Source: Stentor coeruleus (taxonomy: Eukaryota > Ciliophora > Heterotrichea > Heterotrichida > Stentoridae). From it: 64,000 nt of DNA. The first letter of the stretch is position 1. Every line of letters begins with the position of its first letter. The notes under the pieces were generated by a model. That model was given only the letters and a program-made list of their open reading frames with translations. It had not been told where the DNA came from and did not search any database. Below are positions 1 through 9,384 of this stretch, one piece after another. The stretch is taken from contig MPUH01000002.1 in the NCBI GenBank assembly GCA_001970955.1, forward strand, positions 1 to 64,000, in the 5' to 3' direction. The position numbers were made by a program, and so were the translations under genes.

Positions 1-150
1 TTTAAACCATTTAAACCATGCCACCTTAACTATCACCCACTTTAAAATACTAAAATATAAGTAAAACTTATAAAGATTACTATATATTAGCATATCAATG
101 TCGTACTTAAACGCACGATAAACCATTATTTATTATTATAATATTATATA

Positions 151-1959
151 TTAGCCTAAGTCAACTAAAGCCCATTTGTTATCATGTATCGAATATTTCA
201 CAAGAGTTTTCTCTTTGTTTATTGTATATAAGAAGTCACCATCACGGATAATCTGTATCCAAAAGTACAAATACACAGGGATAGTGTCAATATTTGTCAT
301 AGAATTAAACCCTTCAGTCGTGATATCATAGATATAACTAACCTTACTAGGCTCTTCTGAGTCTTTTTCTCCTCCAAAAATTAGTACTCTTTTAGAGTCT
401 ATAGCAAAACACCCATGCTGCCAGATTTTTTCAGGGAGCACAGTTGGTAGTAGGGTCCAAAGATTATAATGCATACTATATTTTTCAATAGAATTGCAAA
501 CTGAATTCTGAAAGCCTCCTAAAACATATATACAATTATTTATATAGCATCCAGCCGCGCAGGTCCTTGGGAAGTTGATTTTAGCTATAGAACTCCATGT
601 TTCTGTATAAGTGTCAAAGACTTCACAGTGACTATCACATATATTATCTTCGTTTTTCCCTGAAATCACATACACTTTATTGAAAATCCTCAAAGAAATA
701 TGTGAAGAATGACCTTTGAGCATAGGCACAGCAGGTAAATACACCGACCTAAATGGATCAATATACATACAAGTCCTATGTGAGCCTGAATTTCTCTCAA
801 CTTTTCCCCCAGTAACTAAGATTTTCCCATCTGCTAATGTAGTAAAAGAGCTCCATCTAGATATGTTTGGAGCATCATTTGACAGTTCTTTAATCTGAAT
901 TTCTTTATTCGACACACTATATGAATAAAATTCTCTAGTCCCTCTGTTCAGATAATACAAATGCTGTGTTGGTGTAGCCAAATGTATAACTGGTAGTTGA
1001 AATTGCGTGTATATTATATTTGGTGTAGTAATCTGAGAATTCCCTGTACTTATTGCTAAGTATGAATAAGAAGATTGAAGGAACTCAAGGTCATCTTCTG
1101 TTTGGCTTACTTGGCTTATAGAGTTAGAAATTACATTCATTCTATTTACTCGTAAATCTAACTGTGACCTTAGTCCTAAGTAGATTTCTTGTATCCTTTT
1201 CTTTGTTTCTAAACGGAACCTATTCACTTCTTCAATATTCTTATTACACAAATCATCTAATTCTGTCAAACTCCCCAATTCTGCATTTTCTAATACTTTA
1301 AAGCCTTCTTCCAATCCATAAATATCTTTTTTTACCTGCTTTTGGACTTTTTTCAGTTGTTTTTTACACCACTGGGCTTCTTGTTTCAATGCATCTCCAG
1401 CTTGAGCTTTGTTAAGCACATGATGATCCTGATGTTTTGGCAAGCAAATACTACATAATAAAATTTTTTCTTCTGTACAAAACCATTCAAGTTCTTCGAA
1501 ATGCTCGGTACACAAGACCCTGCGTGCTTTGCAAATAGGTAATATTTTATGATGAGCAAAACGTGATTTAGAATTGTGATTTGTAGTACAAGTGATACAC
1601 AAAATTGCTTCACAAGCTAAACATTCGTTAATAGCTTCTGAAGGATTTTCTTTACATAGTTGGCATTTTATGGATTTCAGAGTGGTATTTGAAATTTGCC
1701 AGTCTAAAATTATTTGTTCAAGGATTTTGTTCCGGGGTAAGAAATCCGCTGAGGCTGAAAGCATAAGATTTTTTGTCCGACAGTATGGACAATTAAAATA
1801 TGAGGCCTATGTTTAGGTTACTGATTCTTGTGAAATTTTACTTATTGAAATTACTCGGTTTGCGCATTCGTAGCATAGGTTGTGGGAACATGAGAGAATT
1901 ACAGGACTTTTAAGGATTTCTAAACATACGGGGCAGATACAGAGCTTTTCAATATTCAT
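151..1959 (-). CDS. RING/B-box/kelch protein (TRIM-like E3 ligase candidate)
   Basis: Two exons join across a 15-nt intron at 1807-1821, giving about 597 residues. Exon 1 (1822-1959, 46 codons) begins at the ATG at 1959 and holds most of a C3HC4 RING: C9-x2-C12, C24-x-H26 and C29-x2-C32. The last pair, C52-x2-C55, lies just after the intron. Residues about 94-133 form a first B-box-like zinc motif and about 144-177 a second (CTEH, then FC, CSIC and HQDHH). A coiled coil follows to about residue 270. The C-terminal half has kelch blades with YVISGK, YVLGG and LIFGGE strands. RING/B-box/coiled-coil is the TRIM arrangement, normally an E3 ubiquitin ligase with a C-terminal substrate-binding domain. 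Without splicing the RING is lost and only the B-box and kelch part from about 1779 is open. Ligase activity and the substrate are inference. Confidence 0.82.
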
Positions 1960-2878
1960 TTATATTATTTTAGTTAGAAAAAAAATTGACTAGTCAAAGT
2001 AATGTATATTAAGGTACTTGAAAAATTAAGGGATGATTTAAAAGCTGATGTTTGCTGGAATGAAAAGGGAATTTAAATTTGAAAATGGATTGGAAAATAA
2101 CATATTTGAGACTGCTTTAGTTATATAACATAAAAGTTAATTTATGTTTAGGTCTATGAGTATTAAATGATTTATTAAATAGTTAAAAGATACTATGGTT
2201 AAAAAAAGTTTATTTAATGTTTTTTCATGAATAAGTTAAAGAAATTATAAAGTATATCTTGATGAATAGTTTTAAAATAACATTACCATTCTATTAGGAA
2301 TTATTATTTGATTTACTTCAAACCCTTGCTATCATTTGATTCTTCTTATCACAAATTTTAAATTGTTTCCATCCTTATCTGATTGATTTTTTCCTCTGTT
2401 TATTTTTTTAAATATTTTTTCCCAAAGTTCAGAAAATTTTTTGCTTTTGTAGGACTTCACACATGCTAACATTAACACTATTTCTCCTGGTCTCTCTGAA
2501 AATTACCAAGTTCCATGCAGATTACCATCTCGAATATAGAAAATTAGGTTTTCACAATTTTTGCAGGTTACATTAAGCCTTTACCTCAGCAAATAAATAA
2601 AAACTATAATCTTAAGTCTTTAACATCAAATTAAAATTTCACAAGGTTTGATATCTAGCATCATTATAATAAAAAATCATATTAAACTGTAACACTCACT
2701 TTTAAATTTACTTAAATTACCTTTAAATAACACTGCAAAATTTTTAAACTTTTCAAAGCTTTCTTTATTAAAATCCCATATCAACTTATAAAATCATACA
2801 TTCCTAAAAAAGAACCCAATTATAATTATCTATTATAAAACTAAACCCAATCTCTTCTTTCAATACTCAAAATTTAAT
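1960..2878. other. Intergenic, about 920 bp
   Basis: Very AT-rich with no ORF that looks like protein. The plus strand is G-rich and C-poor from 1960 to about 2250, upstream of the minus-strand TRIM-like gene. It becomes C-rich and G-poor from about 2280, downstream of the minus-strand DHHC gene. No RNA gene seen. Confidence 0.6.
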
Positions 2879-3649
2879 CTATATTTCTGAATAATTTTCT
2901 GCCCAAAAAAATCCATCACAAGGAAGTTTGCTGCATCTTGGCAACAAAGCCACAAGTAAGTTTCTTGTCCCAAAGACAATCTCTAAATTCCTCCCAACAT
3001 CTCTAGGTCTAGCACAAATCTGACTATCAAATAATTCAATTGTAGTAAGCCCACGATAAACCAAAAACCAATGCCAACTACCAAAGCCTAATAAAGCTAA
3101 AGATACAGAACCAAGCATAAGAAAACAAAACCAATATAAAGGAATTTGAATAATCTCTTCATAAAAAACCGCAGAATTCCCTACAAAACATACACAACCA
3201 AACCAAGTATAAGTTAAAAAAAGGACAAAATATCTATGGTTTTTAAGACCAACACAAGTATTAATCCAAGGGCAATGATGATCCATTTTCAATACACATT
3301 TACTACAAATACTACAATGATGAGCTCGAAGTGGTTTAGAAAGTTCACATTTTTGGCACTTGTCAATCCCAGGGAAGTTGTAAGTGAAGCCTGGGCCTAT
3401 AAAAATACTCATTAAGTAGTTAAATAAGATATTGGAAACAGTCCAGGCAATTAAAATGCTTTGGAAATAAGCCCAAGCTTCTCCTATTTGTATAAGCATA
3501 TAAGGGAGTAAAACTGTGTAGAATTCATATGTTGATAAAATAACCAAACCTAGAAGGCAGAGAATCAGAATTGGCCCAAGGATATTCATAGCAATTTTGT
3601 AAGGGCTAAATAGATTAGGTTCATTATTTGATCTAGAGCCACCTAGCAT
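2879..3649 (-). CDS. DHHC-type protein S-acyltransferase
   Basis: A single exon of 256 residues. The zinc-finger/DHHC cysteine-rich domain lies at about residues 95-145: CQKC, then [19 protein letters not shown] and [12 protein letters not shown]. The DHHC cysteine is the acyl-carrying nucleophile of palmitoyltransferases. Two hydrophobic segments precede it (about 18-45 and 50-80) and two follow, giving the four-pass topology with the DHHC loop facing the cytosol. The short C-terminal tail is unremarkable. The start MLGGSRSN is the first ATG and no intron is needed. A second DHHC enzyme, with ankyrin repeats, lies at 43600-45252. Substrates cannot be read from the sequence. Confidence 0.92.
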   Translation of the reverse strand: MLGGSRSNNEPNLFSPYKIAMNILGPILILCLLGLVILSTYEFYTVLLPYMLIQIGEAWAYFQSILIAWTVSNILFNYLMSIFIGPGFTYNFPGIDKCQKCELSKPLRAHHCSICSKCVLKMDHHCPWINTCVGLKNHRYFVLFLTYTWFGCVCFVGNSAVFYEEIIQIPLYWFCFLMLGSVSLALLGFGSWHWFLVYRGLTTIELFDSQICARPRDVGRNLEIVFGTRNLLVALLPRCSKLPCDGFFWAENYSEI

Positions 3650-3706
3650 TTATATATGGGAAATTTAAGTCACTGAAGATGTGCTGATGATTTTGAGTTT
3701 CGTCTA

Positions 3707-3841
3707 AGAAATTATTTTGATTATGTTTTAAAGTGAATCTAAACAATATTTTATACTTACAATGCGCTTAATGTAGAAATTATTTTGATTATGTTTTAAA
3801 GTGAATCTAAACAATATTTTATACTTACAATGCGCTTAATG
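3707..3841. repeat. Tandem direct duplication, 68-bp unit
   Basis: Two adjacent copies of the same 68-bp segment (about 3707-3774 and 3775-3841), each running from AGAAATTATTTTGATTATG to TGCGCTTAATG and identical by eye. It lies 57 bp 5' of the DHHC gene start. It may be a real recent duplication or an assembly overlap, since unmerged overlaps occur elsewhere in this window. Confidence 0.9.
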
Positions 3842-4079
3842 GAAAATTTTGTTTCATTAGCTGGAACTTGCGAAATAGATTTTATGTCCAACCAGAAAAA
3901 AAGGCGATAAAATCTTTTTATTCAAGACAGTGAAATATATATCTAGCTAAAAAGCGCAAGGAATGTTTAAAATAGCCTACATAAATATAGTTTATTTTTT
4001 ATAATATTAATATCATATCAATGCTTAACAAAATTTATTTCATGAACATCCTAAAAAAGTGCACTTCAATTACAATAGC

Positions 4080-4720
4080 TGAGTGCTCTACAAGGGAATT
4101 CTATTGGAGGTTTTCATTATTGCCACAGAAGATTAAATGGACCTGCTCATGCTCCTTAGAAGGTAACTAGAGCTTAGACTACCCATCAGCTATAGCTAGT
4201 TTATTTTTCTCGATAAAAAGTCATATAGTTAAATCTATTCCTAGATAGAACACAAAGCATAATTAACAGTGCATAAACTTTTGAGTTTAACATAAATTCT
4301 TCTGAAGTCCATAGTAATTTACAAATAGTCTGAGCTTTGTTTAAATATAAAGATTCTTATTTTCTAGAAAATTTAGCTAATGTGCATCCCAGTTCGAAGT
4401 TGGAAGAAAAAACCTTTATGACTCTAAAGAAATATTTGCAACAAGCCAGGAATTTGGATAAAGAAAAATACTTTAGAAAAATGATAGATGATAAAGGCAT
4501 AGAATTGGAGAACAAATTGGGATCTGGATTTTTATATAGAATAGTTGGCAAATAATATGCAGAATTGGTTTAGAAAAACTCTTGGATTGATGAGTCGGCT
4601 ATATTTGGTTTTTAGGAAGTAAAGTAAAGAAGGAGGATGGGGAGTATTCTTGGATTGATGGTAGTGCAGTGGTAATTAGCTATATTCTAAAAATAAATTT
4701 CGCATAAAGTTGGAATCTTT
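4080..4720 (+). pseudogene. Possible remnant(s) of decayed coding sequence
   Basis: Short plus-strand stretches read like protein but are interrupted by stops and lack a convincing start. One is an open stretch at 4337-4555 beginning with TTG, with a charged helical composition ending GSGFLYRIVGK. Downstream, two similar pieces read NSWIDESAI (about 4580) and EYSWIDGSAVV (about 4640). The second recalls the W-x-DGS motif of C-type-lectin-like folds, but one motif is too little to assign a family. I could not connect the pieces with 15-nt introns. Unrelated noncoding DNA remains possible. Confidence 0.25.
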
Positions 4721-5110
4721 TGTAACTCTTTAGCAATAATAAAATTCTGATTATTGCCATCCACTTATATTATTTTTATCTTGATTATGCTCAAATTGCA
4801 TGATATAATTTACTGACTTAGTAAGACTTTTTAAATTATTATCAAATCTATATATTCTTCTTAACTCATCTCAGACACATATAATTTGTTTGAATTGTAA
4901 TGTTCACAGCATAAAAATCTAGAATTTATAATTCCAATAGACATACTAAATCAAAGTTCCAAAATCTTTACTCTTTACCTAATATCTTATTAAATTTATC
5001 AATCCATTCTTCAATCTCAAATTCATCTACTATCCTTTAAACACAAAACCTAAAGAATTTATACTAATCTATAATAAAATCCTATAATCCATCTACAAAA
5101 CTTATAAACT

Positions 5111-6211
5111 TTAACTATCATTGACATAAGTAAAATCATGATATAAATAAGAGCTCATGTTTCCGGTCGAAGTAATCGAATTAGTCAAAGGTTGTCCTAC
5201 AAATGCTTCATCAAAATACCTCAAATCTGTATTACTGCTCAATTTCGGTTTAAACGGTGGTGTAACTTCTCTTTTCTGCATTTTCTCCCAATCAATACCT
5301 CTAAAAAAGCTGTGCTGTCTCAAAGTTTCTCCATGTTGGGACCTCTCAAAAGCCTACTTTTTCCTTACATCCAAGGTTAATAATTTATTGATAATGTCTG
5401 TTGCTTCTTGAGAAAAATAAGGCTTAATTTCAAAGTTCCTGCTAAGGACGTTTTTATAAACCTCGCTTTTGTTTTCAGCATAAAAAGGTGACAATCCAGC
5501 AATCATTTCATATAAAACAGCTCCAAGACTCCAGAAATCAACTGCTTTATCATAGCCTTGATTTTTTATAATTTCAGGTGCCAGGTATTCAGAAGTGCCA
5601 CAAAAAGTATAGGCACGAGGGTTTTTATCATCAAGTCCAGACTTGCTAAGGCCAAAATCAGTAAGCTTAATATGCCCTTCAGTGTCTAGCAAAATGCTTT
5701 CCGGCTTTAAAGATCTGTATATTATGCCATTACTATGAAGGTACTCAAGAGCTAAGACAATTTCAGCTATATAAAATTGAGCATGATTCTCACTAAACCT
5801 TTCTGTCTTATGGATCTGATAAAACAACTCACCTCCCTGGACAAATTCCATAACCAAATACAACTTGCGATAGTCTTGGAAAGAATATTTTAACTGGATA
5901 ATAAATGGGCATGTATTTTTCATTAGAATGTTTTTTTCGTTAATCGTATGAATCCTTTGCAGTTTTTGGTCAATGTCTTTTTTTTTCATGACCTTCATAG
6001 CGTAAATTGTTCCTGATTTTTTTTTCCTTACAAGAAATACTTTGCAAAATTGCCCCTTGCCTATGAGCTTAATAATATCAAAGTCTTTTTTTGATATTCT
6101 CATAATATTAGCCTGGCGGGTTGAATTCCTAATAAGCGCTTCTTGTTGTGAAGTTCTCTGTCCCTCATCACTATCTTTTGGAGGACATAAACAGCTGCAT
6201 ATTTTCCCCAT
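5111..6211 (-). CDS. AKT/SGK-like AGC kinase with degenerate catalytic loop (predicted pseudokinase)
   Basis: Two exons with a 15-nt intron at 5354-5368 give 361 residues. MGKICS at the N-terminus fits an N-myristoylation signal (Gly2, Ser6), followed by cysteines that could be acylated, so membrane attachment is likely. The kinase domain starts at about 44. Lys73 (YAMK), the helix-C Glu (about 92), DFG (185-187) and an AKT-like activation loop with Thr202 ([13 protein letters not shown]) are present. The catalytic loop reads YRSLKPES: the catalytic Asp is Ser167 and the Mg-binding Asn is Ser172. The third glycine of the Gly-rich loop is Cys56. Exon 2 gives an AKT-like tail ([17 protein letters not shown]) with a hydrophobic motif near YHDFTYV. 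The family is clear; loss of phosphotransfer is inferred. Confidence 0.9.
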
Positions 6212-6327
6212 ATATTATTTATAGTAGTTGAAAATATTTATTTCCTCTAAATATATATTAACTTAAGTGCTTTAAGATCATGAAAATCTTGTTTTTGAAT
6301 TGGATTATTAAATAAGAATTACTGATA

Positions 6328-7281
6328 ATGTGGAAAAAACTTGAAACTTTAAAACATAATGACTATAAAAAAGCTCAAAATGACGCTTATAACCGGATTG
6401 TGTCTACTTTAGAACGATCTTTAGAAAATGAAAAACAATATAATGCTTTAGAAGAAAAAAGACAGATATTGTTAGAAAAGTCTGAAAGGGAACAGGAAAT
6501 ATTAAAGAATACTATTAGAAAACACTACTTTACTGTACTACAAAGGCAAATTGAAGAGAAAAGGCGAAACAAGTTTATTGAAGAAAATGAAGACGTCAAA
6601 GAAAAAGAATTAACTGACGAAGTTTTTAGACCGAAAAAATCTAGTATTAAAAATCAGCTGGATGCACAAATTGAAGAAAAGCTGAGGATTAAAAGAGAAC
6701 TCTTAGATAAAGAAGCTTTATTAGACAAAATGCACTTAGAAATAGCCAGAAAGTCTTTGGAATCTGAAATGAGAAGGAAATCTATAGGAAGGCAAAATGT
6801 TAAAAATCAGTTAAGAGAAAGCTGGGAAATGATGCAAATAACGAATAAATTGCAGAAAGCTATTGAAAGGACAAGGAGATTTGGGGATAATTTTATTGTC
6901 TATAGCGAAGATGAAGATGAGGATATTGAAAAACATCAGCAATATAAGAAAAAGGTTAAAAAAAGATATGAAAAGATGTTTGGGAAAGGTAGAAATCGGA
7001 GAAGAGATAAAGAAATGGAAATAAAAGAGGTTGGTGAGGAAGATGGTGGGTTTTTAAGGAAGAAATCGAAATCTATGCTTAGTAGAGAGACGAAGTTTTC
7101 GCAAAGAACGATACTTGAGAAAATTAATAGGCTTAGTGAACAAGAAGTTACTATTAAGAAAGAGAAAAAAAGCATTTTGAGCTTTTTGGAGTCAAAAACA
7201 CAGACTAAAGTCTCATCGCGGCCTATAACTGTGGCAACATTGATGATACCAAGAGGAAATCAATTAAATGCATCTCTATAA
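6328..7281 (+). CDS. Charged coiled-coil protein of unknown function
   Basis: A single exon of 317 residues from the first ATG. Nearly all is predicted helix rich in Lys, Glu and Arg, with heptad-like spacing through residues 1-190. An acidic patch (SEDEDEDIEK, about 193-202) and a very basic stretch (KGRNRRRDKE) follow. The tail is Ser/Thr-containing and less charged. It is divergent from the kinase gene upstream, whose ATG is about 116 bp away, so the two may share a promoter region. I do not recognise a family. Axonemal or cortical coiled-coil proteins of ciliates often look like this, but that is only a guess. Confidence 0.75.
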   Translation: MWKKLETLKHNDYKKAQNDAYNRIVSTLERSLENEKQYNALEEKRQILLEKSEREQEILKNTIRKHYFTVLQRQIEEKRRNKFIEENEDVKEKELTDEVFRPKKSSIKNQLDAQIEEKLRIKRELLDKEALLDKMHLEIARKSLESEMRRKSIGRQNVKNQLRESWEMMQITNKLQKAIERTRRFGDNFIVYSEDEDEDIEKHQQYKKKVKKRYEKMFGKGRNRRRDKEMEIKEVGEEDGGFLRKKSKSMLSRETKFSQRTILEKINRLSEQEVTIKKEKKSILSFLESKTQTKVSSRPITVATLMIPRGNQLNASL

Positions 7282-7747
7282 TAAAATAATGCTTAAAAGA
7301 AGGCAATTGTAAGGTTGAGCTATTGATTGATTTTAGTTTAATATTTTAAGATTTTAAGAATTGGTATATTAGTATTTACATCAATATACTCATCATGCAT
7401 TTACTATTTTTTTTATCTGTCACAATAATTACTTACCTTGATTTCAACTTTGATATAACTTGTTGTAACAACTATATTTTTTCCTCAAATCTCCACCCAA
7501 TTTATAAAGCTCTTAAAATTTCTAAACTTATAAATCCAATAATTTTACCTTTTTCTCTTATTTATCACAAAAAAAAATCCAAAACAAGCATTGACATTTC
7601 TACCAACCCAGCCTTATTTTATAAATCTTTTAAACAAAATCCTATAAACCTTCATTGATAAAAAATCATCTCTAGAAACTAGCATAAATACTTTACTCAT
7701 AACCCAAAATACTCAAAAGTAAATCTTAATAACTAATTTTAACTAAA
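7282..7747. other. Intergenic, about 465 bp
   Basis: AT-rich spacer between converging genes (the coiled-coil gene on plus, eS30 on minus). G-rich just after 7282, then C-rich from about 7400, as expected where two 3' ends face each other. An 87-codon ATG-initiated frame at 7395-7658 is judged spurious. Confidence 0.55.
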
Positions 7748-7942
7748 TTACTTAGCTTGCGAGTTTGGTCCCTTCTTCTTTCCACCAGGTCCTTTAACAA
7801 TATTCAAGAATCGAGTGTTATAAAGCAGCCTTTTCTTAGCTCTTCCTTGCAGTCTTTTCTTTTTTCTATCGGCTTTCGGCACTTTTGGTGTCTGGTTCCT
7901 GACCTTTCCAGCTCTTGCTAGACCACCATGAACTTTTCCCAT
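7748..7942 (-). CDS. RPS30: 40S ribosomal protein eS30 (RPS30)
   Basis: 64 residues from the ATG at 7942: [21 protein letters not shown] and onwards, basic throughout, with YNTRFLNIV and the GGKKKGPN tail typical of eS30 in the small ribosomal subunit. The frame stays open upstream to a TTG at 7963, but MGKVHG matches the usual start of stand-alone eS30. There is no ubiquitin-like (FUBI) fusion, unlike animal FAU. It begins only 44 nt after the stop of the EF-hand gene on the same strand, so its promoter must be very short or overlap that gene's 3' end. Confidence 0.95.
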   Translation of the reverse strand: MGKVHGGLARAGKVRNQTPKVPKADRKKKRLQGRAKKRLLYNTRFLNIVKGPGGKKKGPNSQAK

Positions 7943-7986
7943 TTTTATAAACCAAAAATTCAATCCAACTTTTATTATTACATAAT

Positions 7987-8766
7987 TTACATATCAACAT
8001 CATTAAGATACTTCAAAAACTTCAGCCTTGTGCTTTTTGTAAAATTACTACCTTTTAAATTCGCTGGAGGTAAGTAGTTTGTATAAAAGTCTTCAATTTT
8101 TTTCAGACCTTTAGGTACAGAGCTGCATTTTGATGATCTTTCTGTCCTCATATCATTATATTCACTTTTATGCCGATTACTAATTCTCTCATTTTTACTT
8201 GGCGCATGAGGTGAATGAACTTCTGTAGCAAACTTTGTAATGACTTTAAGTCCTTTATCTCTTTCTATAGGGGATTCACTCATATATGCTTGCATCATTA
8301 GAGCTCTACGTTGGTTTCCTACTGATATGCATAGTGGGAGTTCATTTTTGGTTAGTCTACGCATTTTCCCTGCGACTGAACCAATGAGTTTTTCAAGTCG
8401 GCCATTCTGTTTTGTCATTGTCTGTTGAGAAGAATCAAAAAGCTTAACAAACTCTTCGAATTTAAGAACACCAGCTTGCTTTGAGCTGGCGTACATGACT
8501 AGCTGCTCAACTTCTTGCTTATTTTGAACTAAGCCTAAGCTTAATAAAGACTCATAAAGTTCTTCAATACTTACAACTCCTGTATTATCAGAGTCTAGTT
8601 GTCGGAATAAAGATTTGAGATCGTGTCTTTGTTTACGACCCAATTCGGTTAGTTTTCCATGTACACGCATCCAATTTCTTGTGTTGTACTGCTCAATTTT
8701 TTGAACTCGTGAACGGCGCTGAATCCTTTGCAGGCCAGAGTGGAATGAATTAGAAGGATCCATCAT
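7987..8766 (-). CDS. EF-hand protein
   Basis: A single exon of 259 residues. Residues about 46-115 hold a pair of EF hands. The first loop, [12 protein letters not shown], has canonical Ca2+ ligands (D1, D3, N/T5, E12). The second (around [13 protein letters not shown]) lacks the first acidic residue and probably does not bind Ca2+. The N-terminus is basic ([14 protein letters not shown]) and the C-terminal 130 residues are basic and low in complexity with no recognised domain. A Ca2+-responsive regulatory or cytoskeletal role is plausible; partner unknown. The start is an ATG-ATG pair. Confidence 0.85.
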   Translation of the reverse strand: MMDPSNSFHSGLQRIQRRSRVQKIEQYNTRNWMRVHGKLTELGRKQRHDLKSLFRQLDSDNTGVVSIEELYESLLSLGLVQNKQEVEQLVMYASSKQAGVLKFEEFVKLFDSSQQTMTKQNGRLEKLIGSVAGKMRRLTKNELPLCISVGNQRRALMMQAYMSESPIERDKGLKVITKFATEVHSPHAPSKNERISNRHKSEYNDMRTERSSKCSSVPKGLKKIEDFYTNYLPPANLKGSNFTKSTRLKFLKYLNDVDM

Positions 8767-9384
8767 TTATTTATTATAGAAGTAAACGTTGGGAGTTATG
8801 AGTTTAATTAGATAAGATTTATATGATTTTTAAGGAAATAGTAGAATGTTTTAGTTTAATTTTAATGGCTTGGATTTAAGTTTTTGTAAGTACTGGGGTA
8901 TTGTGCTTAGTTATGGTGTGACTGTTAGGATTTTTATGATGGGAATTACTGTTAAAAGAGGAAATTAAAATTTAGTTATTGGGAGAATATTTTAATAGAG
9001 AGATGAGGATGATATTTAGGTATTTTTTTATTGAAATTAGATAAAGTTTGGTTTATTTGCTATGAGAGATTTAGTTTTGAAAAATTCTTATGAAATTGAT
9101 TTTTTATAGTATATGCTGGCTTTAAATTAAATATTAGCAAATGCATTTACTATTCTAAAAATAATCCAACTGGGGGCTTCAGTCGGCGATAGTATTTAAA
9201 TTCTCACCTTTTCTTGAATTCGTTCATAAGTTTGAACTTCCTATACGCTAAGAACATCCAAATACCCTAGTTTAATATTTTTTCAGGTCTTGAAAAAAAT
9301 TTGCTATCCTGATTTATATATAAAGATATATAATTTTACTATCTTTGTAGATTATAGCTAGATGCTGCATTTTTATAATAATAA
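8767..9384. other. Divergent intergenic region; right part belongs to the inverted duplication
   Basis: From 8767 to about 9120 the plus strand is G-rich (upstream of the minus-strand EF-hand gene). From about 9139 the sequence is shared, in inverted orientation, with 59834-60241, so the 5' flank of kelch gene A was copied with the gene. A less AT-rich block (about 9168-9255) is well conserved between the two copies. Confidence 0.7.

Larger units (their letters stand above)
3650..5110. other. Intergenic, about 1.46 kb, with tandem repeat and gene relics
   Basis: Upstream of the DHHC gene and downstream of the kinase gene, both on the minus strand. It holds the 68-bp tandem duplication at 3707-3841 and scattered short protein-like stretches between about 4080 and 4720 (separate entries). 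From 4740 on I see only AT-rich DNA with the plus strand poor in G. Confidence 0.5.

Noticed and set aside
1-60. TTTAAACCAT repeat at the window start as a possible telomere
   Set aside because: Only two copies and no continuing telomeric repeat; more likely chance.
7395-7658. 87-codon ATG ORF on plus strand
   Set aside because: Low-complexity, AT-driven composition in a convergent spacer with 3'-flank skew; no motif.
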